Positions 34,850 to 47,272 are shown, counted from the first letter of the stretch. The stretch: 64,000 nt of DNA from Rhexocercosporidium sp. MPI-PUGE-AT-0058 (GCA_020746875.1 JAGTJL010000002.1:310001-374000); one strand, 5' to 3'. Numbers and translations are program-made. The notes: a model not told the origin generated them from the sequence alone.

Positions 34850-35388
34850 AGTACAGTACAGGACAGTACAGGACAGTACAGGACAGGACAGTGCTCCGCA
34901 ATTCCGGAGCAGGCTACAGTACGAGGCTGCGAATAATTACCTCAGACATGTTGAAACTACTACAAAGTATGTGGGCTGGCCGGCTAACTGGCTGACTGGC
35001 TGACTGGCTGACTAGCTTTTCGTATCTCGTCATCTTCCTCTCTGGGTTTCTTGGGCTTCTCACTCCTCTGTCTTCACTTGGATTGGATGTGGATGTGGAT
35101 GTCGATGTGGACGTGGACGACGCTTACAGCGAGGCCAGACGACTCTCAAGGCAGCCCAAAGCAAGGCAAGGCAAGGGAAGGCAAGGCAAGGAAGACATAG
35201 CATAGCATGAAAGGGCCGCCTGCAGCTCGAGTTGCAATGCAATCCGAGTCGAGATCGCAAAAGGCTGCGGCAGAAGTCTTGGCCGCAGTGCAGTGCAGTG
35301 CAGTGCAGCCAGCAGATTCAGGAGGGCCAGAAATCTGCCCCTGACCACACAAAGTCACGGTCTGGTTGGTTGGTTGGTTGGTTGGTAG
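34850..35388. repeat. Cluster of six different microsatellites
   Basis: In order: GTACAGGACA units (34850-34892), GGCTGACT units (34972-35016), GGATGT/GGACGT units (35082-35118), GGCAA units (35158-35194), GTGCA units (35286-35310) and GGTT units (35363-35388). Each has four or more copies. Confidence 0.85.
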
Positions 35389-37721
35389 GTGGTACTTCGT
35401 AAGGTCAGGTACAGGTACCGCGCTCTGGGTTCAGGCACCCGGAAGTCCCTCTTCGAGGAACACTCACTCACTCCTTCATGGATGCATGTCGGCACTCGAT
35501 GCAGCCAGGCAGGAATCGGAGGAAGGGAAGGGCGAGGAAAGGAAAGGAAGGGCCTTTGCGCACTGGTTACACGTACGTACCTCTACCATCGTGGAGCCAG
35601 AAAAGCACAGCAAAGAAACGAAAGCAAGTAACCACCTGCAGCCAGCACCCGGCATGGCAAAGCACTAACAATCAAACTACAGGTACAGGTACGGTACAGA
35701 CAGGTACGGTACAGCGCAGCATGGCATATCACTCACATTATATCTCTGCAGCGCACGCTTAAACCTTGCATACTGCCCCTCATAGGTGGGATTCGCAATT
35801 GCTACAGTAGATCGATGTCCCGCCCCTGGATTGCAATCTGTGGTCCCGCACCCGTACCTGACTTTTCCAAAGTTGACGGCGTCTCTGAGCACTTTGTATT
35901 TGTATTTGTATGATCCGGCATTAACCTCCTACCTCCTACTCTCCTCTACTCTCCTCGACCTGTAGGTGCCCGTCTGAAGATTCCACCACTCCATCCCCTC
36001 CCTGCCCAGCGCCTTTGTGGCAGATCTCGCCGCCGTCTGATCATTATTTGATACACGATCCTCCTGAATATCTCCCTCCTGCGGGGCAGCCGATGCCCAT
36101 AGCTTAGCTCATTTCCTCGCTCCCCCAAGTCACTGGGCCAGCCAGGTGAGACAACGCATCCTGACAGACCCGTAATGACATCGCCAAACTCGCGATCAAG
36201 ATGAATATTGTCAATCTCTGTCAATCTCTGCGCAATTATATGCAGGCGCCCCGTGATATTTTTCTTTCTTTCTGTGCCAGTGTCCGGCGTCTAGTCCTCC
36301 GATTGCTCAACTCAACTCCACGCGTACGGGGATTAATTCCTCCCAAGAGAAAGAAATGGGGATCGATCTCAGATCCATACCGGAGACATCCTCGTACGGA
36401 ATCGACAATTTAAAGAAGTGCCCCACAGGGGTTCTGTCTGTCAGGACTGTAAAGTACGTATACAGTAGTGATCCCGGACCCGGTCCCGGTTCATCAGCCA
36501 CAGCCACAGAAACCTGACATCGGCTGGTGCAGGTCTATCCATGATCCAGTGCATGCCAGTGCTTCAGCCAGCTCATGATCAACAAAACGAAAGATCGAAC
36601 GTCTAGGCTTCACAGATGCCAAACTTTGCAACGAATGTCTTACTTTTGTGCTGCTGGTGCTTCTTCCTGCCGTCTTCCCCGCGACATCTTGCCGTGTCCA
36701 TCGTTCCAGAACCCGCACCGCACCCATTGGCCTCCTAATGCATGCGATTCGGAAGCACCGTAAATCGGTGGACACTTTGCCAGCTGACTCGACGCATGAG
36801 GCTGCCACCTGCAGGAACGACATGAGCCGAACTAAACTCGAAGCAGCGCAGACCTGTCAGAGATCCCCAACGCGGTGGCTTCTCTGCCCGTCGTGATTGG
36901 CGGCAAAGCAAGCCCGTCAGCCTCAAGCAGAGGAAGAAGCAAGGGTGGGAGAAGTGAGAAGCCGCTGTCCCACGGCCCGATGGTTCCAACGACCGGACGA
37001 CACGTCCACCTCACGAAGTCTAAAAAAGCCAAAAAAGAAAGAAGATAGAATAAAGATGGAGACCTTGGACACAATCTCGTGACGAGGCGGGGTGGTCCTG
37101 GCTCACTCAGCCCAGTAATAGCCTCTGGCAGGGTTACTGCATTGAGCGAGATTCATCATTTCGCGTATAAATTGCCCTGTCTCCTCTACGAAAACGTCCC
37201 CTCCTTTCCCTTGCATGGGACATTTGATATCAGTGCAGACCAGGAAGTAGATTGTCACTGGACCAACCGTCGAAGAAAGTTACCCAGTTCCGTAAAATGA
37301 GAAATTGCCGAGATCCAGTTCTAACTTTAGAAACAATTACAGCATCCTTCACCAGAAGCTGGATGGTATGAACCTGGGCGGGAAGCGGGAAGTCGCCCAA
37401 TGCAGAAACACAAAGTATATGGAACTAACTTGGGCAATTGAAAGTTCCATGGCGTAGTCAAAAGCAGATGTATAGTAACTTTTTACTTCTTTTCGATTGA
37501 GATGAGCAGTGTATCAAAAGAAAATGAGATGTGAAGCTTTGCACAGCGATATTGATGTTTTTGCCAAGCCCTGCTTACTAATCTTACGAATTGAAAACAT
37601 TTCGAGAACCAGCACATCCAAATGAGCATCGGAGCAAGCCTCCACCACTCAATCCCAGCATCCAAACGGAAGTCCAGCCAACGCCCATACAATGACTCAG
37701 TTATAGCGTCCAGGACCTACC

Positions 37722-40170
37722 ATGAACAAAATCTCTCGTCATCTGGGCCCGGCCACTCGTGGCACGGCAATCTTTCGGGGAGGGACACATCACGTGAACA
37801 CTTTCCGGCATCGCGCTGCGTTCAGATGCATCCATTCTGGGCCAAATGGGGTGACAGGAGGACCGCCGAATGGTAATGAAGCTTCAGCCTCGAATCCGGG
37901 TGCAAAGACAGATGGGTTGGAAGGAGAAGGGCCTCCTGGGTCGAAGGCTCATGAGAGCCGCCAGTCCATAGACCACCAGGAGCAGTCGGGGCCAATTCAA
38001 CAAGTCGGTCAATCTATAAGCAGCCACAGAGAAGAGTCCTCAGACTTGAAACCCGAGAGTCACCAGTCAGTCGACAAAATAAGACTTCCTGGCGGCGAGG
38101 AAACGGCCAAATCGGCCACTCAACCAAGCGAACCCCCTTTTCCCTTGCGAAGGGCAGTACATGGCTACGACAAGAGGACGCGGAGCAGTTTCTCAGGGCT
38201 GTCAAAATCATCCCCGAGAGAGGCAGCTGTTGCAGCCTGGCAGACGAGGAAAGAATCGCAAAAGGGTTCTGCTCTAAACAGAGACATCTTCCAAAGATCA
38301 AGTACAATAGAGTACGACTTTCCAGAGCAAGCTGTATGTGAAGTTCCACACACTCCGATGTTTTCCCTCCCCGAACTTTGCTGACACCTTACAAGACCAA
38401 GGAAAACCTGCTTGCGTCGTTGCAAAAGATTAGATTTACTTCCACTCAATGGAACAAATGGGCCAAAAATGCCGGCCCTCAAGCTGTCATTATCCTTTTT
38501 ACTCCTGGTTTAGCTGCTTTCGTGGAGAACGATGCTACCCTCGTCCCAGATATGCTCAAGAGGATGACCAGAATGTCGGAATGGAGAGATGAGAAGCCTC
38601 TTGAGATTGAGGTTATCTGTGCTTGCGTAGATGGTTTAGCTCCAGGTCAGCAATTTTTAATCTGCCTCCAATTCAGGACGTCAGCACCTGTTAACCGCGT
38701 TACCAACTTTCCTCTTGTTGTTGCACCAAAGGGTCAAACCTGATTTGGCTCACTTCTGAACAAGAAGACTAACATTGCACAGGCCCAGAATCGCTATCAG
38801 TGGCTAGGGGTCGACGGCCTAAGGAGGGATTCTCATTTCTTCATAGCTTGCGCAGTGCTACACTTCCTCCATTCCTGGCCGATAGTGAAGCTTCTCTGTC
38901 AACCAGTCCTTCAATGCAGTCCAGCATTACTCTCCGCAAAGCTCCACAGGGACCACCGGACCTGACATTACCGCTTGCCAATACTCTGTTTAAAACAGGC
39001 CGACTATCAACACTGCTCGCTTCAAGGTGGCAGTATAATGCTGGAGAAGACGCTTTTATCGCTATCCAAGGCCCAGTCGAGAGAACAAATGTCGTTATCG
39101 ATATGTTTCAAGGGCTGTCTACGCGACTCCCTCGTTCTCTCATCCCCGCTATCCCATTAACGCCAGCTCGGCCGATTGTAAATGGACTGGGTAACATAGT
39201 ACGTACAATCGACTTTGGGGGCGAGGAAGGTAGTGGACCAGCATCTCGCGAGCTAGAGTCTGCCGTAACGAGATACCTCGAAGCCATGAAATATGGCAAT
39301 ACTACTATCGATGTGTGGGCTCTGGTCATACCCCCGGAATCGGTCCCCAAAGGTGCCAAATTGGGACTACCACCTGCCAATCCAAATCGAAACTCGTTGC
39401 CCGTGACTGCCAATGAGATTGAAAGCAAGTGGCAGGCACCAGTCGAGCAGAGTGAAAGATTAGATTATGTAGGACATTGGATCAAAACGGCAAACGCTAA
39501 GTTCTGTCGTGTTCGTACGTAGACACAAATACTATTCTAAAGGATGATATGCTGACAGTGGGTAGTGAGTGGCGGCGGCGGATGGGGAGCAAAGCAAGGC
39601 CTCCTCTCGCTTGATCCCCAGACAACGTACAGCGAAGTGCCTGAAGCACGATTCGACTTCTCTGGTGGATCATTAGAAGACCAACAGACTTCTGCATTGG
39701 GAAACATAGCGCAAGAGGGCGCGTTCATACAATTCTTCGTCGCGCGTCGCCAGCGTTCCATTGTACCAGTCCGACGCCAGGGCACCTACAAGTATCTCAT
39801 GAAAAGGTCGGCTGTGTTCGGCGCAGTTCCAAGCACGGTCGATGATATCCCTCCACCGCAGCGAGCGGCCAACGAGGATGCTTCAACAGGGACCGAATCC
39901 ATACATATCAGGCGTGGTCATTTTGGATTCGTGTCTGAGTCTGGCATGTTCATACGCCACGGTCCGGCTCACAAACCCGATCGATCACCCACCGCTGATA
40001 AATTTACGAAAGTTGACATGCCATACTCTTACTTCTATTTGGATCACATAGTACCCTCGAAGCAATCGGAGGAAAAGCCCTCGGTGATTCGACACGTCAA
40101 CACTACGATTAGGGAGGGTGTCATTCGCAAGGTTCCCACGGACAGGAATTTCTCTGGTGCCGTAATTTGA
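37722..40170 (+). CDS. Conserved fungal protein, probably mitochondrial
   Basis: Exons 37722-38333, 38396-38645, 38783-39514 and 39566-40170 give 732 aa. The N-terminus is Arg/His-rich and nearly acid-free (MNKISRHLGPATRGTAIFRG), as in mitochondrial presequences. A disordered linker to about residue 190 follows, then ordered blocks: NLLASLQKIRFTSTQWNKW, PDLTLPLANTLFKTGR, FAIQ-like core strands, and a last exon opening SGGGGWGAKQGLLSLDP. The pattern reads as a nuclear-encoded organellar factor; I cannot name it. Tandem acceptors 6 nt apart (38395 and 38401) would include or drop Thr-Lys. The third intron has a TGCTGAC branch point. A G-run at about 40230 marks the 3' flank. Confidence 0.78.
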
Positions 40171-40760
40171 TTTGGAAGAGGAAATCCCCTGTGGGATGGG
40201 GTCTGAATCACTCCACTCCGAAGTTTTTTGGGGGGGGGGATCGGATGGCGCATCAAAACAAACGCCCAAGAAGACTGACTTCAACCTCGAAGCTCTTGGT
40301 GGACTGTAGCTGGAGGATGTCGTGCCTTGGTTATGAGGCCTCTTTATGAGATAGTCGACGAGTTACCTACGTGTACAATTGCTTGTATATAATGTTGAAA
40401 TTGGTATAAGTGTAGGTTGAGAAAGAGAGCTGAGCTGCCACTCATATAAATGTACAGACACTGTAGATGCGTGAACTCGTCAACTTCCTCTTGGTATTTG
40501 ACCAGGACAGTTTTCAAGTACCCAAAAGCAAAAAATATTTATCCCATCATTCACTCCCATGTATTTCCCTATCTTTCGTCCCCAGCGAGGAGCTGAGCCT
40601 TCCAAACCTCAAGCCTCGTCACGTGGCTCGTGTTTTAGCTCGGTTCCATGCGTGTTCTACTCTGATGACCGACTGGACCAGAGCTTCCTAGCAACCACTT
40701 CGATACTCAACATCAACTTCCATTTCCTCCTCACCAACAGTACCTCAGCATACCATAACA
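40171..40760. other. Spacer, no gene seen
   Basis: 3' region of the mitochondrial-type gene with a poly-G run near 40230-40240, then the pyrimidine-rich upstream region of the YRA1-like gene. Confidence 0.4.
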
Positions 40761-42276
40761 ATGGATCGCGCACTTGATGAGATAGTCGCCGAACGCCATG
40801 TAAGCATCTGCGATACCCCTGAAGCTTCAGCCTCGCCTTGCAGCAGGGCATCTTCAATTGGGAGCACCAGCTAACATGATCACAGAGAGGCGGTGGTCGC
40901 TCGCGTGGTGGACGTCGCGGCGGACCTAGACAAGGACGAGAACGCACTGAATACCCTCGTGACGGCGTAAGAAAGGTATGCAATGCAATATTCTGCGCGT
41001 CCTCGAATCCCAGAGACAAAGCTAATGGTAGTCTGCGTTACAGGTGCATACACCTCCTCCTCATCCTCAATCCTCGTGCATTTGAACTAGACGTCGAAAT
41101 GTCCTCCTCTTCAACTTCCAGAACTACCTATGCGAATACACCGCTTGATACTCTTGAATGCGCAGAGAAGTACATACTTGAATACCTCAGCTAACCCAGG
41201 CCTCCTCCTTTCGCGCAGTCGACTCGAGAGGACAACAGGAATATTGACTCGTAAGTTTTTCACCAGAGCTGTCCAGGAAGCAGTATCTAACTTGTAGCAG
41301 AGAATGGGTTCATGACAAGTTCGACAATGACAGTACGATTTCCCTTACTCTATTGGAAGACTTACGCTTATACTTTCTCCAGCCGGACGTCGACCAGCTC
41401 GTGCTGAACGAAGATATTCCCCGGAACACCAACAGCAACAGTAAGCACGTTATACAGCATTGCTATATCCTATGCTGACCGCTACCAGCGACTCCACCTC
41501 AAGCAAGCTTCGAGTCGAGAACATTCACTACGATTTGACCGAGGAAGATTTGGATGTAAGGCATACAAAAGCTTGAGAAGAAAGCAAAGGCTAATTTCAA
41601 GCAGGATCTCTTTAACCGCATTGGACCAGTCCTAAAGCTCTCCCTTACCTACGATCGTGCTGGTCGCTCTGAGGGTATTGCATATGTTACCTACGAATCC
41701 GCCCAAGATGCAAAGGCAGCAGTCCGAGAGTTTGATGGTGCGAACGCAAAGGGTATGTCCAACATCGACCACAAATCTCACATATTCTAATAAATTCCAG
41801 GGCAACCCATTCGTTTGATTCCAATTCCATCTGGTCCAGCTGGTGGTCGTCGGGCTCCTCCCCCTCCTCGCTCCCTCTTCGATCGCATCACTCCAGCTCA
41901 CAGATCCCGATCCGACTCACCCATCCGTCACTCAGATGTCAGTGGTCCCCCACCAACCAACGTCGATCGATATGTTCCAGGTGGGACACGTAGCCGATCC
42001 CGCAGTCCTCGTCCCCGCAGAAGAGATGGCCGACGACCAGGTGCGCGCAGGGAGCGAGGAGAGAGAACCGGAGGTGGTCGTAGTGGCGGCGGTGGAGCTG
42101 GTGCTGGAGCTGGAGACCGTTTGGCTAGAGATGGTAGACCTCGCAAGACTCAGGAGGAACTCGATGCCGAGATGGAGGATTACTGGGGACAGAAGGAGAG
42201 TGGGAATGGAAATGGTGCAGAGGCTCCTGCTGCTGAGGCTGCTCCTAATGGAGACGACATCGACATGATTGAGTAA
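40761..42276 (+). CDS. YRA1: mRNA export adaptor YRA1/ALY-REF, RRM protein
   Basis: Eight exons (40761-40799, 40886-40975, 41219-41250, 41301-41332, 41383-41440, 41489-41555, 41605-41752, 41801-42276) give 313 aa. Order: N-terminal UAP56-binding-type helix (MDRALDEIVAER), RGG-box, EWVHDKFDND, RRM at about residues 88-160 (RNP2 LRVENI; RNP1 SEGIAYVTY), a long Arg/Gly/Ser-rich tail, and a C-terminal helix KTQEELDAEMEDYW of the FoP/UAP56-binding type. ALY/Yra1 couples transcription and splicing to Mex67-dependent mRNA export in the nucleus. Most introns are 48-50 nt; the second is 243 nt and contains an internal acceptor-donor pair (see findings). The high intron number is notable beside its neighbours. 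Confidence 0.93.
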
Positions 42277-42841
42277 ATGCGGCGCAGTTCTTCGGTGGTT
42301 GTTGTAGGAATACACGAATGAACGGACGGGCGGGATGGTGTGTTACACTCGATAGGATAGGATGGTTAGAGTGGTGCTTTGTGCGTTGACTTAGACTACA
42401 AGGCATGTATAGGGATTCACATGCAGCAGAGGACAAGCATAAAAGCAGATATGTTTCTTTCCTTCCGCTATTCTCCTTGGCCTATCTTCAATGCGTTGAT
42501 CCCGTCAAAAACTCCAGGATGGCCAGTTCCCTATCCCTTCACGCCAATCGCCCATTTTCCCATTACTATTTGCCATGCCTTGCCCAAGTATCCCAACCCA
42601 TGCCCGACTCCAACTCCAACTCCACCTGAATCCAAACACCATCGCGTCCCGTCCCATGTTCGTCTTCCTTCCGCTAGCTAGCTATATGTTCAATTCCTTC
42701 TCAGCATCAGCCCTTCTATTCCATACCATACTATACCATACAAAACTACACAACACACACCCGAGTCACTAGTACTCGGGGACAAGAGAGAGAGAGAGGA
42801 AGAGAAAGAGAAAAGTTCACAGAAGAAAGAAGGAAGCTCAC
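42277..42841. other. Convergent spacer
   Basis: 3' regions of the convergent YRA1-like and small-protein genes. It contains short CCAACT and GA-rich microsatellites (about 42605-42625 and 42785-42815). No gene. Confidence 0.4.
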
Positions 42842-43625
42842 TCACAACAAAGCCAGCGTCAGATCCCCTCTTATACTAGCTTTCAACTGGATCTCGACGT
42901 CGAGGTTGAGGTCTAATCGGAGGCGGAGGTTGCCTGGATGGATGGGGGTGTTAGTGAGCGAGCTTTCGGGAGGGGGTGTTGGAGCGTTGGGAGAGGGAAA
43001 AGAAAGGAGGGAAAAGAAGGGAGGAGAGAGGATGGAGGATAGGAGGGGGGAGGATATACGAACCCGAGTTATTGCCTCCGGAGCCCGGACGAGGAATAGC
43101 TATTCGCGATTGTCATCAGCACAGCTCCCAACTTAACATACAACTCCCAACACAGCACAGAAATAACCACTCTGAGGTAAGATTACAATATTACATTCAG
43201 TCATTCATTCAACGAGAACGGCAACGGCAACGGAAACCAAAGCCGGAGGAGACACCCAGGGAGAAAGATCATCACGTACCAGGCGTCGGCGTCTCCAACG
43301 CACTCGGCATTCCCATCGGCACACTCATCTCATGACTACTAGCTCCAGCCGGGATGGTCGTCTGAGCTGTCGTCAGAGCCTGCGTTACTGTGCTTGGTAG
43401 CTGTTGCTGGATTGGCACTGCTTGGGTTTGCGAGGGTGTCTGTGGAAGGAGCTCGGTCGTTGGTGTTGGTGAGATGGATGCTGTTGCTGAAGCTTGCCGG
43501 CGTGCTGTGCGGCGAGGTGTGGGTTTTGAGGGGGAGCGTTTCTTGATTGCGGATTTGGTTGTGGTTGTTGTTGTTGGAGTGGGCTTGGTTTTGGGGATGG
43601 GGGTGGAGGTCGTTCGGGGGGCCAT
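42842..43625 (-). CDS. Small Thr/Pro-rich protein with conserved C-terminus
   Basis: Exons 43625-43280, 43099-43064 and 42933-42842 give 157 aa. The N-terminal 115 residues are Thr/Pro/Lys-rich and disordered (PKTKPTPTTTTTTKSAIKKR). A 36-nt exon encodes a Pro/Gly linker (IPRPGSGGNNSG). The last exon encodes an alternating-hydrophobic segment with LDLNLDVEIQLKA and RGDLTLALL at the terminus, which looks like the conserved core and resembles C-termini of unnamed fungal proteins. Intron lengths are 180 and 130 nt; the second donor (GTTCGT) is weak, but the phases only work with it. No signal peptide. Function unknown. Confidence 0.65.
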
Positions 43626-45108
43626 TTTGGCGTTGGGGTTTGTTGGTTAGTTGTGTTGGTGCAGGTGGAAAGACAGGTTTAGAAGCGGATGTTGCTTGTA
43701 TGGATGAGGGAGATCTTATGGGTTGTATGGACGAGGAATGCCTTTTATAGGTATATGAACAGAGTACATGTGGTATGATTCAATCCTCCACTGATCCGGA
43801 AACTGGAGGCGAGATATTGGGTCCGGGGTGCTGGTGCTACTGCTCTGTGAGAGAGATAGGTGGATGATAAGGGTTGAAGTGATGACATACATGGCGTTCC
43901 TGTTACCAGGTAAGAATTTCTGCAGTGCTACATTAGGTGTGGGTACCTAGCCTAGATTCAGTACTAGTTGTCTTAGTGATGACTTCCTAGTTAGGATGTA
44001 TAGACGAATTATGGAGTTGCGTCATTTAATTTCTGCTTGAGAACTTTACTTTCTGATAAGAGGAAAAGAAGAGAAAGAGATAAATCTTGATGGGAGGTTT
44101 GGCACTGCTGTCATCAGACTCTGTTTCTAGGGTGTTTCCATTCACGTTGAGACACTGAAACCCCTAGTTGCTCGTGTTTCCCGAATAACTTCATTCTCTC
44201 ATCTGGGTGGCTCGGAATACGGGTCTGTGATGAAAGGTATTCACAGACTTGCAGACTCAGGAGTACCATATCTATCATTGAGATAATACAGTGAACTATA
44301 CGAGAGGATCAAAACGCCGTCGCTATGCTGCGAAGTAAAAGGGTATAAAAACAAGCGAATCCCAAGCCAAGTCTACAAAGTCCATGACTCCACATCATAC
44401 AACACCGGCAACTCGAAACGCCCCCAAACTTCTGCATGTAAAAAAACGTTTCCTCTACTTGAAAACAGAGTTCAGCTAAGGCGCTCCATCGCCGTCTAAC
44501 CGCCCTTCCTCCCCCAGCCATCGAAATCCAACTCGGCTATACCCGCCCCTCTTACGTGCATCTCAGCATGTATGCAAGTCCATTTACCCCTCATGCCGGC
44601 ACTCTGCAGCCAGCCCAGCCCAGCAACCAAATCCGGCCATACAGATCACGCGCCTGTCCCAAACCAGCACTCTCTCCGTCCATACCTTCAGATGAAATCA
44701 ATTTTGGATGCAAAAATCTTGATTTCGGTTCGGCCTGCATGCAGATTTCGGAGGGAATTTGCTGAAATGGGTGGTGGGCAGTATTGGATGTAAGGGGCGA
44801 AAGCGAAAGTCTCCGAGTTCGGCACTGGCGTCGGTATACCGGTGTGGAGGAGTGGGTGATGTTGTGGGATTCTTAGAGAATATGGTGGTTGGGGCGATGG
44901 GAAGTTGGTTTTTTGCAACCTGTTCGGATGGTCGGATGGAGATCAACGGATACAATCTAAGGTAGGATACGGGATCTCTGCTAGGGAGGCTTGTCGTGCC
45001 TGGTTTGGTCGATGTGGACGGCGTTGCGTTGCTGCCAAGCTAGTTGGATACGAGATACATTCGTCTTGGAGATGATGTTCGTTCTTGAGAGTGCATGGCA
45101 ATGGACTC
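43626..45108. other. Spacer, no gene seen
   Basis: Upstream region of the small-protein gene and 3' region of the aspartic-protease-like gene, both on the minus strand. Short frames only. Confidence 0.45.
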
Positions 45109-47272
45109 TCATCCATAACGTATCCATAAGCTGGCAGGAGCTCCGACCTGGGTATGTGTCTTGCGTCCCATCTCTTCAGCAACAAGATCCCTCCCCTCAT
45201 CCCTCGGACGAGCCTGAGACTCCTGCATTCTCTCCCTGTAATGCTGCTCCAAAATACTATCAATAGTCTGCTGCAGCATGACTTCAACCGGCGATCCGAC
45301 AACCTCGCTTCCGATCGGTTCTCTCGCCGGCAGCTCATGGATCTCTTCTGGCTCATGAAAGGCACGTATTCTTATGGTAGTGCTTCCGAACGGCGCTGCA
45401 GCGGACGCGGGGCTCATTTGTTGAGTTTCTCGGGCATCTAGTTCGCTTTTGAATGTGAAAGCTGAGTAGGGTGATATTGCGCCTTCAAGGGATTGGGTTG
45501 AGGATTTTGAGTTCAGCTTAGGCGAGTTGATTGCCCTGAGTTTTTGGTGGCGTTGGCGGATAATGATTACGCAGCTTACAAATACCTGCTCTGATTAGCA
45601 AGTGCATGTTGATATTCGGAAGTTGGCAGTCAAGGCTTACTGTGAGGAAGAGAGCTCCGCCGACGCAAATCGCTACGATGACAGCAGTAGGAAGTTTTCG
45701 TCGCTTGTAAGTTGGTGTTGTGGTGGTGGACAGTGGGAGGATCGTTTGGATGTCTCCCTTCGCATTTGGATCCCACTTCATTTGATGTATAGAAAAGTGC
45801 GAGCGTTCGTAATCGGCAACCAAGTAACTGGAAGAACATTAGCTTAAGATTCTGAGCCAGTCGAGTTAAAGACTTACGCTTCTTGAAGAAACGCTCTACC
45901 CAGTATTGTTTGGCTATTGTTAACTGCTCTCTTCAACGGAAAATATCTCGTCGTGTTTTGCACTAATGGCCACTTCGCTACCAAGTCGAACGCGGCGTAC
46001 GGTAGAACTATATCAACATCCATAACCGAAGTTGAGTTCTTCAACGTAAAAGTGACATTTGCTGCTTGCTGCACGAGCTCCGTGTGTAGGGCGTCGTCAA
46101 CAAAATAAAGCCCCGAATCATAATCATAGTTTAAGTTGAATGCGTCTTCAAATTGTCGGCAAACATCAATTGGGAGATACATGTATGGAATAGTCGAGTC
46201 GATGACTGCAGGAAATGCTGCCGAATTCAGACCCCTTACTCCACCCTCCTGTGAAGATATGGTAATAGCATTGACATTAACCATCAATTCTGAGCTGGTG
46301 TCGTTGCTGAATCGAAATTTCAGGTCGTTGGGGACGATCAAAGAAGCATCATATCCTCCAAGAGTCAGACTTGCAAGTACCGTGTCGAACCGATACTTAT
46401 TGCCCGCAGTATACCCGTACGAAAGAGAAGGGATCTGCTTCTGAGCTTTCAAATTGGCCATATAGCTTTGAACGGGCTTGCTGGAAGCAGAAAAATTCGT
46501 CGCCGCTGGGTTGACTCCGAAGACTCCCATAAAAAGGGTTTTGGTTGTGATACCCCCAACATTCTGGCCATCTAGAGCTGGGGCGCCACTTCCGACGTAG
46601 CCTACAGCAACTGTGTCGGTTCCATACGAAGCTTCGCCAGATAAACCGACGTTGTTTTCAATAGCGAGAGAGAATACCCCCTCAGCTGTGACATTGTTCT
46701 GGGTCCTTGATCCATTAGCTACGTGACGAAGATCAATTTCGAGAGTGACTTACCAGGTTGAAGAAGAATTGGTCTGGAAGAGTCCACCACGACTGTTCGC
46801 ACAATCTGATGTATCATCTGAATAGCAACCTTGAGGTAGCACTACCAAAGGCTGATTGCTGGCCGTCGATAGAAGTACCCTGACGGTTTGTGGAGGAGAC
46901 CCAACTCGGAGGAAGAAAGAAGACCACTGGCAACAAGTCAGCGCAGATCTCTGGTCAATATCCGTCGATGCTGTCAACCACAAAGTGTTTTTAATCAGGT
47001 AGCCACTTGGGAACCTGTCCTAATATGAGTTGACGTAGACTCCAAAACAACTTACAGGACCATCGTTACCATCCCCTGTCGGCCACGTTTGTTAGTGTAC
47101 TCATGGAAACGTAGCAGCGATGTAACGTACAAACTTGACTTGGAGGAACAACAAGAGGTGCGGGGGTAGCTTGCAACAATTTTGACGAGGTCGACGTAGC
47201 AGCTTCAGAGAATTGAAGAAGGCCTAGCACCTGAACCAAAACAAATACCGGCCAGGCTCTCCATGAAATCAT
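45109..47272 (-). CDS. Membrane-anchored aspartic-protease-like protein
   Basis: Six minus-strand exons (47272-47131, 47075-47056, 46926-46754, 46705-45878, 45827-45641, 45585-45109) give 608 aa. Signal peptide (residues about 1-24), a pepsin-like A1 fold, then a transmembrane helix at about 434-460 (LPTAVIVAICVGGALFLTV) and a 150-residue cytoplasmic tail ending LWIRYG. The first active-site loop reads VLLSTASN (S74-T-A) instead of D-T-G; the second keeps Asp281 in VIDSTIPYMYLP. The first catalytic aspartate is therefore absent and hydrolysis is doubtful. Many N-x-S/T sites support extracellular placement. Relatives are often annotated as OPSB-type aspartic endopeptidases, but a receptor or structural role is just as plausible. 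Confidence 0.85.

Larger units (their letters stand above)
33830..37721. other. 3.9-kb microsatellite-dense spacer
   Basis: No gene supported. The left 0.6 kb is the promoter of the 33829 gene. From 34320 to about 35950 the sequence is a succession of different short tandem repeats (listed separately). 36000-37720 is more ordinary unique sequence and the upstream region of the mitochondrial-protein gene. Frames here change with repeat phase and show no domains. Confidence 0.5.

Noticed and set aside
46927..47055. A second composite intron in the protease-like gene (GGACAG followed by GTTCCC)
   Set aside because: The first half would be only 41 nt and the internal donor is poor, so one 129-nt intron is simpler.
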